From: Streptomyces sp. 1-11
GTDB lineage: Bacteria > Actinomycetota > Actinomycetes > Streptomycetales > Streptomycetaceae
Assembly: GCF_007176755.1 (NCBI RefSeq)
Contig: NZ_BJTV01000011.1
Span: 186,001 to 250,000 of the forward strand
DNA: 64,000 bases
Direction: 5' to 3'
The notes beneath the pieces were generated by a model. It was given only the letters and a program-made list of their open reading frames with translations. It searched no databases and was not told where the DNA came from. A program made the translations under genes and the position numbers. Positions 33,998 to 41,748 of the stretch are shown in pieces; position 1 is the first letter of the stretch, and each line of letters opens with the position of its first letter.

Positions 33998-35691
33998 CGC
34001 TCCGCCGCCCGGCCGCCCTGGCGGCGGCCGTCCTGACCGCCGCCTGCGGCCTCGCGCTGCTGCCCGCCGCGACGGCGAGCGCGCACCCTCTCGGCAACTT
34101 CACGGTGAACCGGTACGACGGCCTCGTCGTCGCCCCCGGCCGGCTCCGCGTGGACCACGTGGAGGATCTCGCGGAGATCCCGGCGACCCAGGCCGGGCCG
34201 GCCGTGCGGCGGCTGGGCCTGGACGCGTGGGCCGGGCGGCGGTGCGCCGCGGCCGCCGCGGACAGCGCGCTGACCGTGGCGGGACGCGCCACCGCGCTGT
34301 CCCCCGCGAGCGCGCGGGCCCGGCTGCGGCCCGGGCAGGCGGGGCTGCACACCCTGCGTCTGGAGTGCCGGTTCACCGCGCCGCTGCCCGGGGGCAGGCC
34401 GCTGGCCCTCCGCTTCCGCGGCGCGGCGGCCGGCGGCCCCGGCTGGCGGGAGGTCACCGCGCGCGGTGACCGGATGACGCTCACCGCGACGGACGTGCCG
34501 GGGCGGTCGGTCTCGCACGAGCTGACCACGTATCCGAAGGACCTGCTGTCCTCGCCGGCCGACACCGCCGGAGCCTCGCTGCGGGTGCGGCCCGGCGGAC
34601 CGGCCCTGGCCGAGGAGCGGCAGGACGCGCCCGGCGCGGCCGTGCTGCCCCGGGGCGCCGACCGCTGGACCCGCGCCCTGGACGATCTGGTGGCCCGGCA
34701 GGACCTCACCCTCGGCTTCGCCGCGCTGGCGCTGCTCGTCGCCGTGGCCCTCGGCGCCCTGCACGCCCTGGCCCCGGGGCACGGCAAGACCCTGATGGCG
34801 GCGACGGCGGCCGCGCGCGGGGGCCGGTCCCGGGTCCGGGACGTGCTGCCCCTGGCGGCGTCGGTGACGGTGACCCACACCCTCGGCGTGGTCGCCCTCG
34901 GTCTGCTCGTCACCGCCGGTTCGGCGGCCGCGCCGTCGGTGATCGCCTGGCTGGGCGTGGCCGGGGGCGCGCTGGTGCTCGCGGCGGGCGCCGGCCTGGT
35001 GCGCCGGGCCTGGCGCGAGCGCGCGCTTCGGTATGCGCACCCGCGGGCCCGGCCCGTGCCGGAGCAGGCCCCGCCGGCGCTGGTGGGCGCGGCCCGGGAG
35101 GCCGCCGGCGCCGAACGCCCGGACCACGGCCGCCACCACGACGGCCATCACCGTCACGGCCGGCACGAGCACCACGACGGCCATCACCATCACGGCCGGC
35201 ACGAGCACCACGACGGCCATCACCATCACGGCCGGCACGAGCACCACGACGGCCATCACCACCGTCCCGACGAAGAACACCATCACCCTCATTCCGGCGG
35301 TGTGGTGCACACCCATGGCGGTCACACCCACAGCCATCCGACCGCCCCGACCCTGCGCGGCACGATCCTGCTCGGCTTCGCCGGCGGTCTGGTGCCCAGC
35401 CCCTCCGCCGTGGTCGTCCTGGTCGGCGCCGCGGCGCTCGGGAAGGCCTGGTTCGGGCTGCTGCTGGTCGTGGCGTACGGCGCCGGTCTGGCGCTGACCC
35501 TGACGGCGGCCGGGTTCGCGGTGGTCCGGCTGGGGTCGGGCGTCGCCCAGGTGCTGGAGCGGCGCCCGCGCTGGACGTCCCACCCGGTGGCCGGGCTGCT
35601 ACGCCGCTCCCTGCCGCTGGCGTCCGCGCTGACCGTCGTCGCCCTGGGCGCCGGTCTGCTGCTCAAGGGGGCCGTGTCCGCGGCCGGCTGA
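33994..35691 (+). CDS. RcnA/HoxN-like nickel-cobalt permease with His-rich loop
   Basis: A 565-residue protein with a signal-like N-terminus and an approximately 190-residue extracytoplasmic domain opening AHPLGNFTVN. Six or so membrane helices follow. The first carries LHALAPGHGKTLMAA, the metal-transport motif of RcnA-type proteins. Between helices 3 and 4 lies a histidine-rich loop (about 370-450) built from a 12-residue repeat. It should move nickel or cobalt; direction is uncertain. The GTG start overlaps the TPR stop codon. Confidence 0.85.
   Translation: MTLRRPAALAAAVLTAACGLALLPAATASAHPLGNFTVNRYDGLVVAPGRLRVDHVEDLAEIPATQAGPAVRRLGLDAWAGRRCAAAAADSALTVAGRATALSPASARARLRPGQAGLHTLRLECRFTAPLPGGRPLALRFRGAAAGGPGWREVTARGDRMTLTATDVPGRSVSHELTTYPKDLLSSPADTAGASLRVRPGGPALAEERQDAPGAAVLPRGADRWTRALDDLVARQDLTLGFAALALLVAVALGALHALAPGHGKTLMAATAAARGGRSRVRDVLPLAASVTVTHTLGVVALGLLVTAGSAAAPSVIAWLGVAGGALVLAAGAGLVRRAWRERALRYAHPRARPVPEQAPPALVGAAREAAGAERPDHGRHHDGHHRHGRHEHHDGHHHHGRHEHHDGHHHHGRHEHHDGHHHRPDEEHHHPHSGGVVHTHGGHTHSHPTAPTLRGTILLGFAGGLVPSPSAVVVLVGAAALGKAWFGLLLVVAYGAGLALTLTAAGFAVVRLGSGVAQVLERRPRWTSHPVAGLLRRSLPLASALTVVALGAGLLLKGAVSAAG
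35143..35265 (+). repeat. 36-bp in-frame tandem repeat encoding a His-rich loop
   Basis: Three full 36-bp units and a partial fourth encode GHHHHGRHEHHD. Units are nearly identical at DNA level, which points to recent expansion by slippage. The repeat lengthens the presumed metal-binding loop of the permease. Confidence 0.9.
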
Positions 35692-35751
35692 GCCGGCACC
35701 GCCGTGGACACGGGCGCCTCGCGCGGCCGTTACCGGTGACCGGTACGACCG

Positions 35752-35782
35752 CGCGGAGACCCCGTCAAACGGGGTCTCCGCG
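35752..35782. terminator. strong hairpin between convergent permease and GDSL genes
   Basis: CGCGGAGACCCCGT pairs perfectly with ACGGGGTCTCCGCG around a 3-nt loop (14-bp stem). It is positioned 60 nt after the permease stop. Confidence 0.8.
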
Positions 35783-35863
35783 TCAGCTCCGGGCTCGCCC
35801 GGGGGGTTCACTCCCACGGGTCGGCCACGGAAGGGCCTTGTCCGACGGCCTCACCCGCCCGGC

Positions 35864-36670
35864 TCAGGCCGCGTTGGTGAGCACCGGCAGGTAGCCACCG
35901 GACTGGCCGGCCGCCGTCGGGTGGTACGACTCGCCGATGTCGAGCCAGTTGACGCTGTGCAGCCAGGAGCTGCTGGAGCAGATCTCGTGGCCGGTGAACG
36001 TGGTGCGTACGTCACCGAAGACGAAGTTGTGGTCGAGGGCGCGCTTCTGGACGGCGTTGTCGAGGTAGTCGGCCGCGTCGTTGATCGCGGACCGCTTGGT
36101 CTCGGAGAGGCCGAGGCAGGTCTGCCCGAGCTTGTAGAAGCGGGGGTAACCGATGACGACGACCCGGGCGGTGGGGGCTTTGGCGCTGATCGCGTTGTAG
36201 ACGGCGTCGAGCTTGCCGGGGAGCGTGGAGTCGACGTACGCCCTGGCGGTGTTGATCTTGGCGAGGCAGGTGCTGTCGGACGAGGTCACACAGGTCGTCA
36301 TGACGTCGGCGAAACCGGCGTCGTTGCCGCCGATGCTGATGGAGACCAGGCCGGTGGAGGAGTTGAGCGAGCCGAGCTGGTTGGCCAGCACGTCGTCGGT
36401 CTTGGCGCCCGAGCAGGCGTTGAAGGCGAACGAGGACGGGCTGTGGGCGGCGTTCCACAGGTACGGGTACGCCTTGGTGCTGCGGTCGCAGCTTCCGCTG
36501 GAGCTGATGTAACTGCCCGAGCCGACCCCCGAGGAGTAGGAGTCGCCGAGCGCCACGTAGCCACCGGTCACGGCTGCCGAGGAGGCCTGCGCCGTGACGG
36601 CCCCGGTGAGGGAGAGGCCGGCGGCGAGGAGGAGCGAGGTCACGAATCCGGTAAGTCGGGAACGTCTCAT
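35864..36670 (-). CDS. secreted SGNH/GDSL esterase-lipase
   Basis: A 268-residue hydrolase with a signal peptide (1 to about 30). Block I GDSYSSG places the nucleophile at Ser44, SIGGNDAGF is block III and the catalytic His250 lies in YHPTAAG. It resembles streptomycete GDSL lipases of the SCO1725/SCO7513 type as I remember them. Several cysteines (for example SCDRST, NACSG, TTCVTS) suggest disulfides. CGGAGG precedes the ATG. Confidence 0.92.
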   Translation of the reverse strand: MRRSRLTGFVTSLLLAAGLSLTGAVTAQASSAAVTGGYVALGDSYSSGVGSGSYISSSGSCDRSTKAYPYLWNAAHSPSSFAFNACSGAKTDDVLANQLGSLNSSTGLVSISIGGNDAGFADVMTTCVTSSDSTCLAKINTARAYVDSTLPGKLDAVYNAISAKAPTARVVVIGYPRFYKLGQTCLGLSETKRSAINDAADYLDNAVQKRALDHNFVFGDVRTTFTGHEICSSSSWLHSVNWLDIGESYHPTAAGQSGGYLPVLTNAA

Positions 36671-37014
36671 GGAACCTCCGTTTAGCAGGATCTCTGCCGT
36701 AACTGTCGTAGCAACTACGCGTGTTGACTGGAAGTGTCCATGCCAAAAACTTTTTCGGGCTCAACGACTTCTCACCACCTCTCGACGCAATCACCCCAGG
36801 ACGTTCACCGCCGCCCTCTTGCGCGCCGGTGACCCGGCCGCCCCGCGGAGCGCCCTCGCGGCCCCGCCGGTCCGCCGCCGCCACGCCCGCGACGGCGCTC
36901 ATGACGACCCGTCAACGAGCACGGCGGCCGCCGGGTCCGGGGCTCGCGGCAGGCGTGTGGACACCTGGGACAAGGGGTGGAAATGCCGTGCGCGGAGGGC
37001 ATCGGTGCCGGATC
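36671..37014. other. intergenic region between the GDSL and AAA genes
   Basis: There is no credible gene. The GDSL-proximal 60 nt are AT-richer and hold an inverted repeat CGTAG-CAA-CTACG (36707-36719), 37 nt before the GDSL start and possibly an operator. The rest is GC-rich without clear signals until the AAA promoter. Confidence 0.5.
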
Positions 37015-37016
37015 AT
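37011..37016 (+). promoter_or_regulatory. -10 element of a leaderless promoter
   Basis: GATCAT followed by 7 nt and the ATG at 37024. The same hexamer and spacing precede the CoA transferase at 27.5 kb. Confidence 0.35.
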
Positions 37017-37023
37017 GGCGGGC

Positions 37024-38118
37024 ATGTCTGCGAACCCACACGACGCACTGCCGATCCGGCTCCACGTCGACGACTCCGACTCGCCGTCCGACGTCGTCGA
37101 CGCGCTGTTCCTCGGCCGCTTCGCGACGGGCGAGCAGCCGTACTCGCACGCGGTGAACATCGACCGCGTCCGCTCCGGCGCGACCCTGCTGCCGGAGGGC
37201 GCCCGGGTGCTGCGGGCGGCCCGCGACGACGACCGCAGCGCCACCCTCGCCGAGGGCGACGGCTGGACACTGCTGGTCTCCCGCTGGAACCGGGGCGCGG
37301 ACGTCACGGTGACCGCGACCACCGCCGAACTGGCGAAGACCGTCCTCGACCGGGCGACGGACGGCGCGGCCGACGAACCGGAGCCCCAGCCGGAGAACGT
37401 GACCATGGGCTTCTGGTACGTCTCCCCGCGCCGCGGCCCGCACCGCACCACCCGGCAGATCTCGGCGGGCACCTGGGACGAGATCCGGCCCAACTACACG
37501 GCGCCGGTGGCGGACGCGATGGACCGCCTGATGAAGACGACGCCGGAGGACATCGCCGGCCGCCTGCTCCTGCTGCACGGGCCGCCCGGCACCGGCAAGA
37601 CCTCCGCGCTGCGCACGCTCGCCCGCTCCTGGCGCGACTGGTGCCAGGTGGACTGCGTGCTCGACCCGGAGCGGCTCTTCTCCGACGTCGGCTACCTGAT
37701 GGACATCGCGATCGGCGAGGAGGACGCGGCGGGCAAGGGCCGCTGGCGGCTGCTCCTGCTGGAGGACTGCGACGAGCTGATCCGGGGCGAGGCCCGGCAC
37801 ACCGCGGGGCAGGCCCTGTCCCGGCTGCTCAACCTCACCGACGGCCTGCTCGGCCAGGGCCGCAACGTCCTGGTCGGCGTCACCACCAACGAGGACCTGG
37901 AGCGCCTGCACCCGGCCGTCGTACGGCCCGGCCGCTGTCTGGCCCGCATCGAGGTGGGACCGCTGAGCCGCGCCGAGGCGGCCGGCTGGCTCGGCACCGA
38001 GGAGGGCGTCGGCCGGGACGGCGCCACCCTGGCCGAGCTGTACGCGCTGCGCCGGGGCACGGCGCCGACCTCGGTTCCGGGAGCGCGGGACGGGGCGGAC
38101 GCGGGGCTGTACCTGTGA
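37024..38118 (+). CDS. AAA family ATPase with DUF5925-like N-terminus
   Basis: A 364-residue protein. An approximately 160-residue N-terminal domain (IRLHVDDSDSPSDVVDALFLGRF) is of the type seen in DUF5925 proteins. An AAA module follows: Walker A GPPGTGKTS (Lys192), Walker B LLLLEDCDE and sensor-1-like GVTTNED. The role is unknown; it may remodel a partner. The ATG at 37015 is an alternative start. Confidence 0.75.
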   Translation: MSANPHDALPIRLHVDDSDSPSDVVDALFLGRFATGEQPYSHAVNIDRVRSGATLLPEGARVLRAARDDDRSATLAEGDGWTLLVSRWNRGADVTVTATTAELAKTVLDRATDGAADEPEPQPENVTMGFWYVSPRRGPHRTTRQISAGTWDEIRPNYTAPVADAMDRLMKTTPEDIAGRLLLLHGPPGTGKTSALRTLARSWRDWCQVDCVLDPERLFSDVGYLMDIAIGEEDAAGKGRWRLLLLEDCDELIRGEARHTAGQALSRLLNLTDGLLGQGRNVLVGVTTNEDLERLHPAVVRPGRCLARIEVGPLSRAEAAGWLGTEEGVGRDGATLAELYALRRGTAPTSVPGARDGADAGLYL

Positions 38119-38176
38119 CCGGCGGCCCGGTGGCGGCGGACCTGTCGGCAGCGGATCCGGGTGCTTTCATGGCCGT

Positions 38177-38947
38177 ATGACCGTGTTCGTTGGCACCTCG
38201 GGATGGCAGTACAAGGACTGGCGGGAGGTCGTCTACCCGGCCGGCGTTCCGGCGCGGCTGTGGCTGGAGGAGTACACGCGCCGGTTCCTGACCGTGGAGC
38301 TCAACAACGCCTTCTACCGGCTCCCGTCGTACGACAACTTCGCCGCCTGGCGGGTGCGGGTGCCGCCGGACTTCGTGGTCGCGGTCAAGGCCAGCCGCTA
38401 TCTGACCCACATCAAGCGCCTGCGGGAGCCGGAGGAGCCGGTGCACCGGCTGATGACCCACGCGGCGGGCCTGGGCGACCGGCTGGGCCCGGTCCTCCTC
38501 CAGCTCCCGCCCACCCTGCGCGCCGACCCGTCCCTGCTGGACGCCTGCCTGGCCTGCTTCCCGCCGGGCACCCGGGTCGCCGTCGAGCCGCGGCACGACT
38601 CCTGGTGGACGGCCGAGGTGCGCGAGGTGCTGTCCTCCCGGGGTGCCGCCCTGTGCTGGGCGGACGTCCTGGCCCGCCCGGTCACCCCGCTGTGGCGCAC
38701 CGCCGGCTGGGGCTACGTCCGCTTCCACCAGGGGCGCGCCCAGCCCTGGCCGCGCTACGGCAGGCGGTCCCTGGAGACCTGGGTGGACCGCATCGCGACG
38801 ACCTGGCCCGAGGGCGAGGACGTGTTCGCCTACTTCAACAACGACCCCGGCGGTGCGGCGGTCCAGGACGCGGTGACGTTCGCGCGGGCGGCGCGCAGGG
38901 CGGGCCTGGCGGCGACCCGGACCCCGGAGCCGGCGCCGGCGCGCTGA
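38177..38947 (+). CDS. DUF72 family protein
   Basis: A 256-residue TIM-barrel-like protein. The start MTVFVGTSGWQYKDW, then ELNNAFYRLPS, FVVAVKASRYLTH and the C-terminal YFNNDPGG are hallmarks of DUF72 (YecE). Its function is not established. TTTCAT lies 6 nt before the ATG and no ribosome site is evident. Confidence 0.88.
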   Translation: MTVFVGTSGWQYKDWREVVYPAGVPARLWLEEYTRRFLTVELNNAFYRLPSYDNFAAWRVRVPPDFVVAVKASRYLTHIKRLREPEEPVHRLMTHAAGLGDRLGPVLLQLPPTLRADPSLLDACLACFPPGTRVAVEPRHDSWWTAEVREVLSSRGAALCWADVLARPVTPLWRTAGWGYVRFHQGRAQPWPRYGRRSLETWVDRIATTWPEGEDVFAYFNNDPGGAAVQDAVTFARAARRAGLAATRTPEPAPAR

Positions 38948-38956
38948 CCGCCGCCG

Positions 38957-39325
38957 CTACTCGCCGTAGGCCGCCCGCAGGGCGTCGCGGACGGCGGCCA
39001 GGGCGTCCTCCTCCGCCAGCCCGAGCCGGCGCGCCCGCTCCGCGTAGGCCTGCGCGGCCGACGCCGCCTCGCGCACCGCGGCCGGGCCGGCGGCCGCCAC
39101 GACCGTGCCGTTGCGGCCCCGCGTCTCGATCACCCCGTCGCCCTCCAGCGCCCGGTACGCCTTGGCCACCGTGTTCACCGCGAGCCCCAGCGACTCGGCC
39201 AGCCCGCGCACGGTCGGCAGCCGGTACCCCACCGGCAGGGCCCCGGACCGCGCCTGCTCGGAGATCTGCGCCCGTACCTGCTCGTACGGCGGCGCGCTGT
39301 CATCGATGTGGATCTTCAGGCTCAC
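38957..39325 (-). CDS. GntR family regulator (YtrA type)
   Basis: A 122-residue short GntR protein. The winged helix (about 8-75) reads YEQVRAQISEQARSGALPVGYRLPTVRGLAESLGLAVNTVAKAYRALEGDGVIETRGRNGT. Only a short helical tail follows, as in YtrA regulators. It normally controls ABC exporters, but none is adjacent. A GTG start at 39325 is chosen because GACAAT ends 6 nt upstream and the domain begins there. Confidence 0.83.
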   Translation of the reverse strand: MSLKIHIDDSAPPYEQVRAQISEQARSGALPVGYRLPTVRGLAESLGLAVNTVAKAYRALEGDGVIETRGRNGTVVAAAGPAAVREAASAAQAYAERARRLGLAEEDALAAVRDALRAAYGE

Positions 39326-39331
39326 AGGCCG

Positions 39332-39337
39332 ATTGTC
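39332..39337 (-). promoter_or_regulatory. -10 element of a leaderless GntR promoter
   Basis: GACAAT on the minus strand, 6 nt before the GTG at 39325, without a ribosome site. Confidence 0.45.
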
Positions 39338-39396
39338 CCGCACCCGGCGGAAAATGGGAGGCATCCCCGGCGCCCCGGCCCGTACGGTGCCTCCCC

Positions 39397-40326
39397 ATGA
39401 CAGTGATCGTGCGCGATCTGCGCCTGGACGTGCCGGCCGAGACGGAGGGCTACGCCCGGGTCCGCCATCTCACCCTCCCCTACATGCTGTTCACCCCGGA
39501 ATCGGTCCGCCACCTCGTCGCCCACAGCCATCCCGACGCCCACTTCCGTTCACTGATCGCCGTCGAGGACGGGGAGGTGATCGGCGCGGCCGGGGTCTCC
39601 CTGGCGCACGACAGCCCGGAGCCGGGCCAGGGGTTCCTCAACGTCTACGTGCGCCCGGACCGGACCGGCCGGGGAGCCGGCCGGCTGCTCGTCCGCGCGG
39701 CCGAGGAGCACCTCGGCGCCGTCGGCGCGACCAAGCTGTACACCTGGGTCCTCGACGAGCCCGCCAACCGCGCCTTCGCCGAACGGTTCGGCTACGCCCC
39801 GGCCAGGCGGGCGCACTTCCTCCGTCTCGACCTGGCGGACGGCACCCTTCCGCCGCTGCTGGAGACCCCGCCGGGTGTCGAGCTGCGCACCGCCGCGGAC
39901 TACGCGGACGACCCGCGTCCGCTGTTCGAGCTGGACGCGGCGACGGTGACCGACGAACCGGGCATGGTGCCGGTGGAGTTCACCGACTACGACGCCTGGC
40001 TCGAGCACAACTGGCGGCACCCGCTGCTGAACCAGGAGCTGACCACCGTCGCGGTCGCCGACGGCCGGCCGGTCGCCTTCACGGTGGCCTACACCGACGG
40101 CGCCACCCGGTACACCACCGCGATGACCGGCACCCTGCGCGCCCACCGCGGCCGCGGCCTGGCCAAGCTCGTCAAGATCCACTCGCTGCACCGCGCCCGC
40201 GCCGCCGGCGTCACGGAGGCCTTCACGGGCAACGACGCCGGCAACGAGCCGATGATCGCGGTCAACAAGTGGCTCGGGTACGAGGTCTGCGCGTCGGAGG
40301 TGCGCTATGTCCGCGCGGCCGGCTGA
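39397..40326 (+). CDS. tandem GNAT N-acetyltransferase
   Basis: A 309-residue protein with two GNAT folds. The first (about 1-150) carries VRPDRTGRGAGRLL as the acetyl-CoA loop. The second (about 165-305) carries TLRAHRGRGLAKLVK. Only one may be active. The substrate is unknown. It is divergent from the GntR gene, and TACGGT lies 8 nt before the ATG. The next gene starts inside its 3' end. Confidence 0.85.
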   Translation: MTVIVRDLRLDVPAETEGYARVRHLTLPYMLFTPESVRHLVAHSHPDAHFRSLIAVEDGEVIGAAGVSLAHDSPEPGQGFLNVYVRPDRTGRGAGRLLVRAAEEHLGAVGATKLYTWVLDEPANRAFAERFGYAPARRAHFLRLDLADGTLPPLLETPPGVELRTAADYADDPRPLFELDAATVTDEPGMVPVEFTDYDAWLEHNWRHPLLNQELTTVAVADGRPVAFTVAYTDGATRYTTAMTGTLRAHRGRGLAKLVKIHSLHRARAAGVTEAFTGNDAGNEPMIAVNKWLGYEVCASEVRYVRAAG

Positions 40327-40807
40327 GCCGTCCGGCCGGGTGGAGGTCGTCCTGGTCAAGGGCGGCCGTACGAAGATCCGCTACCCGGCGGAGCTGCTGC
40401 GGGAGGACGGCGCCCGCGTGTCGGTGCGGGCCCCGTGGGCGGGCGCGGGCGTGCGCGACTTCGGGTTCGTGCGCTTCGAGCCGGGTGACGTGTTCACCGA
40501 GCACTACTGGCTGGACCGGTGGTACTCGGTGAAGGAGGTCCGGGCCGGGGACGGCGCCCTGAAGGGCTGGTACTGCGACGTCACCCGGCCGGCCACCCGG
40601 GCCGGCGCCGAACTGGTCGTCGAGGACCTCGACCTCGACCTGTGGCGCTCCGCCGACGGCACGGACGTGCGGCGGCTGGACGAGGACGAGTTCGCCGCGA
40701 GCGGGCTCGCGGAGCGGGACCCGGTGGCCGCCCGCGCCGCCGCGGCCGCGCTGGACGAACTGGAGGCGCTGGCCCGCGGGGGCGGCTTCGACGACCTGCT
40801 GGCCTGA
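40307..40807 (+). CDS. DUF402 (FomD-like) protein
   Basis: A 166-residue protein. The segment YWLDRWYSVKEVR, then LKGWYCDVTRP and VEDLDLDLWR, is the DUF402 core found in FomD-type nucleotide phosphohydrolases. GGAGG at 40297-40301 precedes the ATG. The 20-nt overlap with the acetyltransferase implies co-translation. The substrate is unknown. Confidence 0.78.
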   Translation: MSARPAEPSGRVEVVLVKGGRTKIRYPAELLREDGARVSVRAPWAGAGVRDFGFVRFEPGDVFTEHYWLDRWYSVKEVRAGDGALKGWYCDVTRPATRAGAELVVEDLDLDLWRSADGTDVRRLDEDEFAASGLAERDPVAARAAAAALDELEALARGGGFDDLLA

Positions 40808-40843
40808 AGACCGCCCGGGACCGGCGGCGGGCCCCGTGGGCCG

Positions 40844-41464
40844 CTACACGCCCGCCAGCACCGCGTACCGCTCGTCGTCCACGGCCCCGCCCCACAGCTC
40901 CGGGTCGCCGGACAGCCGTTCCACGCGCGTGTGGCGGGCGACCGGCTCCAGCAGGGCGACGAGCCGGTCGGCGGGTATGCCGACCGGGTCCAGAGTCCCC
41001 CAGACGCCCTCGACCAGCACGAACCGGCCCCCGGGCCGCAGCAGGGTGCGCCAGTGGCGCAGGACGCGCTCGGGATCGGACAGCGCCCACAGCACGTGCC
41101 GGACCAGGACCACGTCGTAACGCAGCTCGCCCACCGGCGGTGCCGCGGCGTCCCCCTGGAGTACCACCGCGTCCCGCCCGGCGAGCTTGGCGCGGGCCAG
41201 GGCGGCCATGGCCGGGGAGCTGTCCACCCCGGTCACCCGGTGTCCCTGCTCGGCGGCGAGGAGCGACAGGCTGCCGGTGCCGCAGCCGAGGTCGAGGACG
41301 TCGGCGGGGCGCCCGGGCAGCCAGCCGCGCAGCCGGTCGGCCCAGGCGGCCCGCACCCCGGGGGGCCGCAGGCCGTGATCGGGCTCGTCGTCGAAGGCGG
41401 CGGCCTGCGCGTCCCAGTCCACCCCGGCGTCCGTCGCGGCCCGTCGGGCGCTCTCGTTCGTCAT
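40844..41464 (-). CDS. SAM-dependent methyltransferase (class I)
   Basis: A 206-residue Rossmann-fold methyltransferase. Motif I VLDLGCGTGSLSLL, motif II GVDSSPAMAALAR and motif IV DVVLVRHVLWAL are clear. It belongs to the small-molecule ubiE-like group. No biosynthetic genes are nearby, so the acceptor is unknown. No strong ribosome site precedes the ATG. Confidence 0.87.
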   Translation of the reverse strand: MTNESARRAATDAGVDWDAQAAAFDDEPDHGLRPPGVRAAWADRLRGWLPGRPADVLDLGCGTGSLSLLAAEQGHRVTGVDSSPAMAALARAKLAGRDAVVLQGDAAAPPVGELRYDVVLVRHVLWALSDPERVLRHWRTLLRPGGRFVLVEGVWGTLDPVGIPADRLVALLEPVARHTRVERLSGDPELWGGAVDDERYAVLAGV

Positions 41465-41576
41465 GTACCGAAGAGTGACATCCGCCACTGACAATCCGGC
41501 ATCGATGAGCAAGTCTCCCCAAAAGCGTCTATCTCCGCCCCAACGCGGAACCCGGTAGGCCGGTGAGGAGGCAGCC

Positions 41577-41711
41577 ATGCGCCGTGTGACCCTGCAGAAG
41601 CCGCTGAAGAGGACGGACAGCCGCCGGCTCCGCGAAGAGGCGGAGGAGCGCCCGGCGGGGCGTCCGGAGGTGCGAAAGGACATCGCTCGCACCTGGTGGC
41701 CCGCCGGGTAG
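41577..41711 (+). CDS. 44-residue basic small protein
   Basis: A short frame with an excellent ribosome site (GAGGAGG, 5 nt before the ATG). It encodes a highly charged peptide: MRRVTLQKPLKR at the start, an Arg/Glu-rich middle and ARTWWPAG at the end. The paired Trp near the C-terminus and good initiation signal argue that it is real. It is divergent from the methyltransferase. Function is unknown. Confidence 0.55.
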   Translation: MRRVTLQKPLKRTDSRRLREEAEERPAGRPEVRKDIARTWWPAG

Positions 41712-41748
41712 ACGGCCCGCGTCCGCCGCTGAGTGGGCCGGCGGGGTC

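Noticed and set aside
35143..35265. Regular 36-bp repeats resembling a CRISPR array
   Set aside because: Units are contiguous with no spacers and are in frame within the permease gene.
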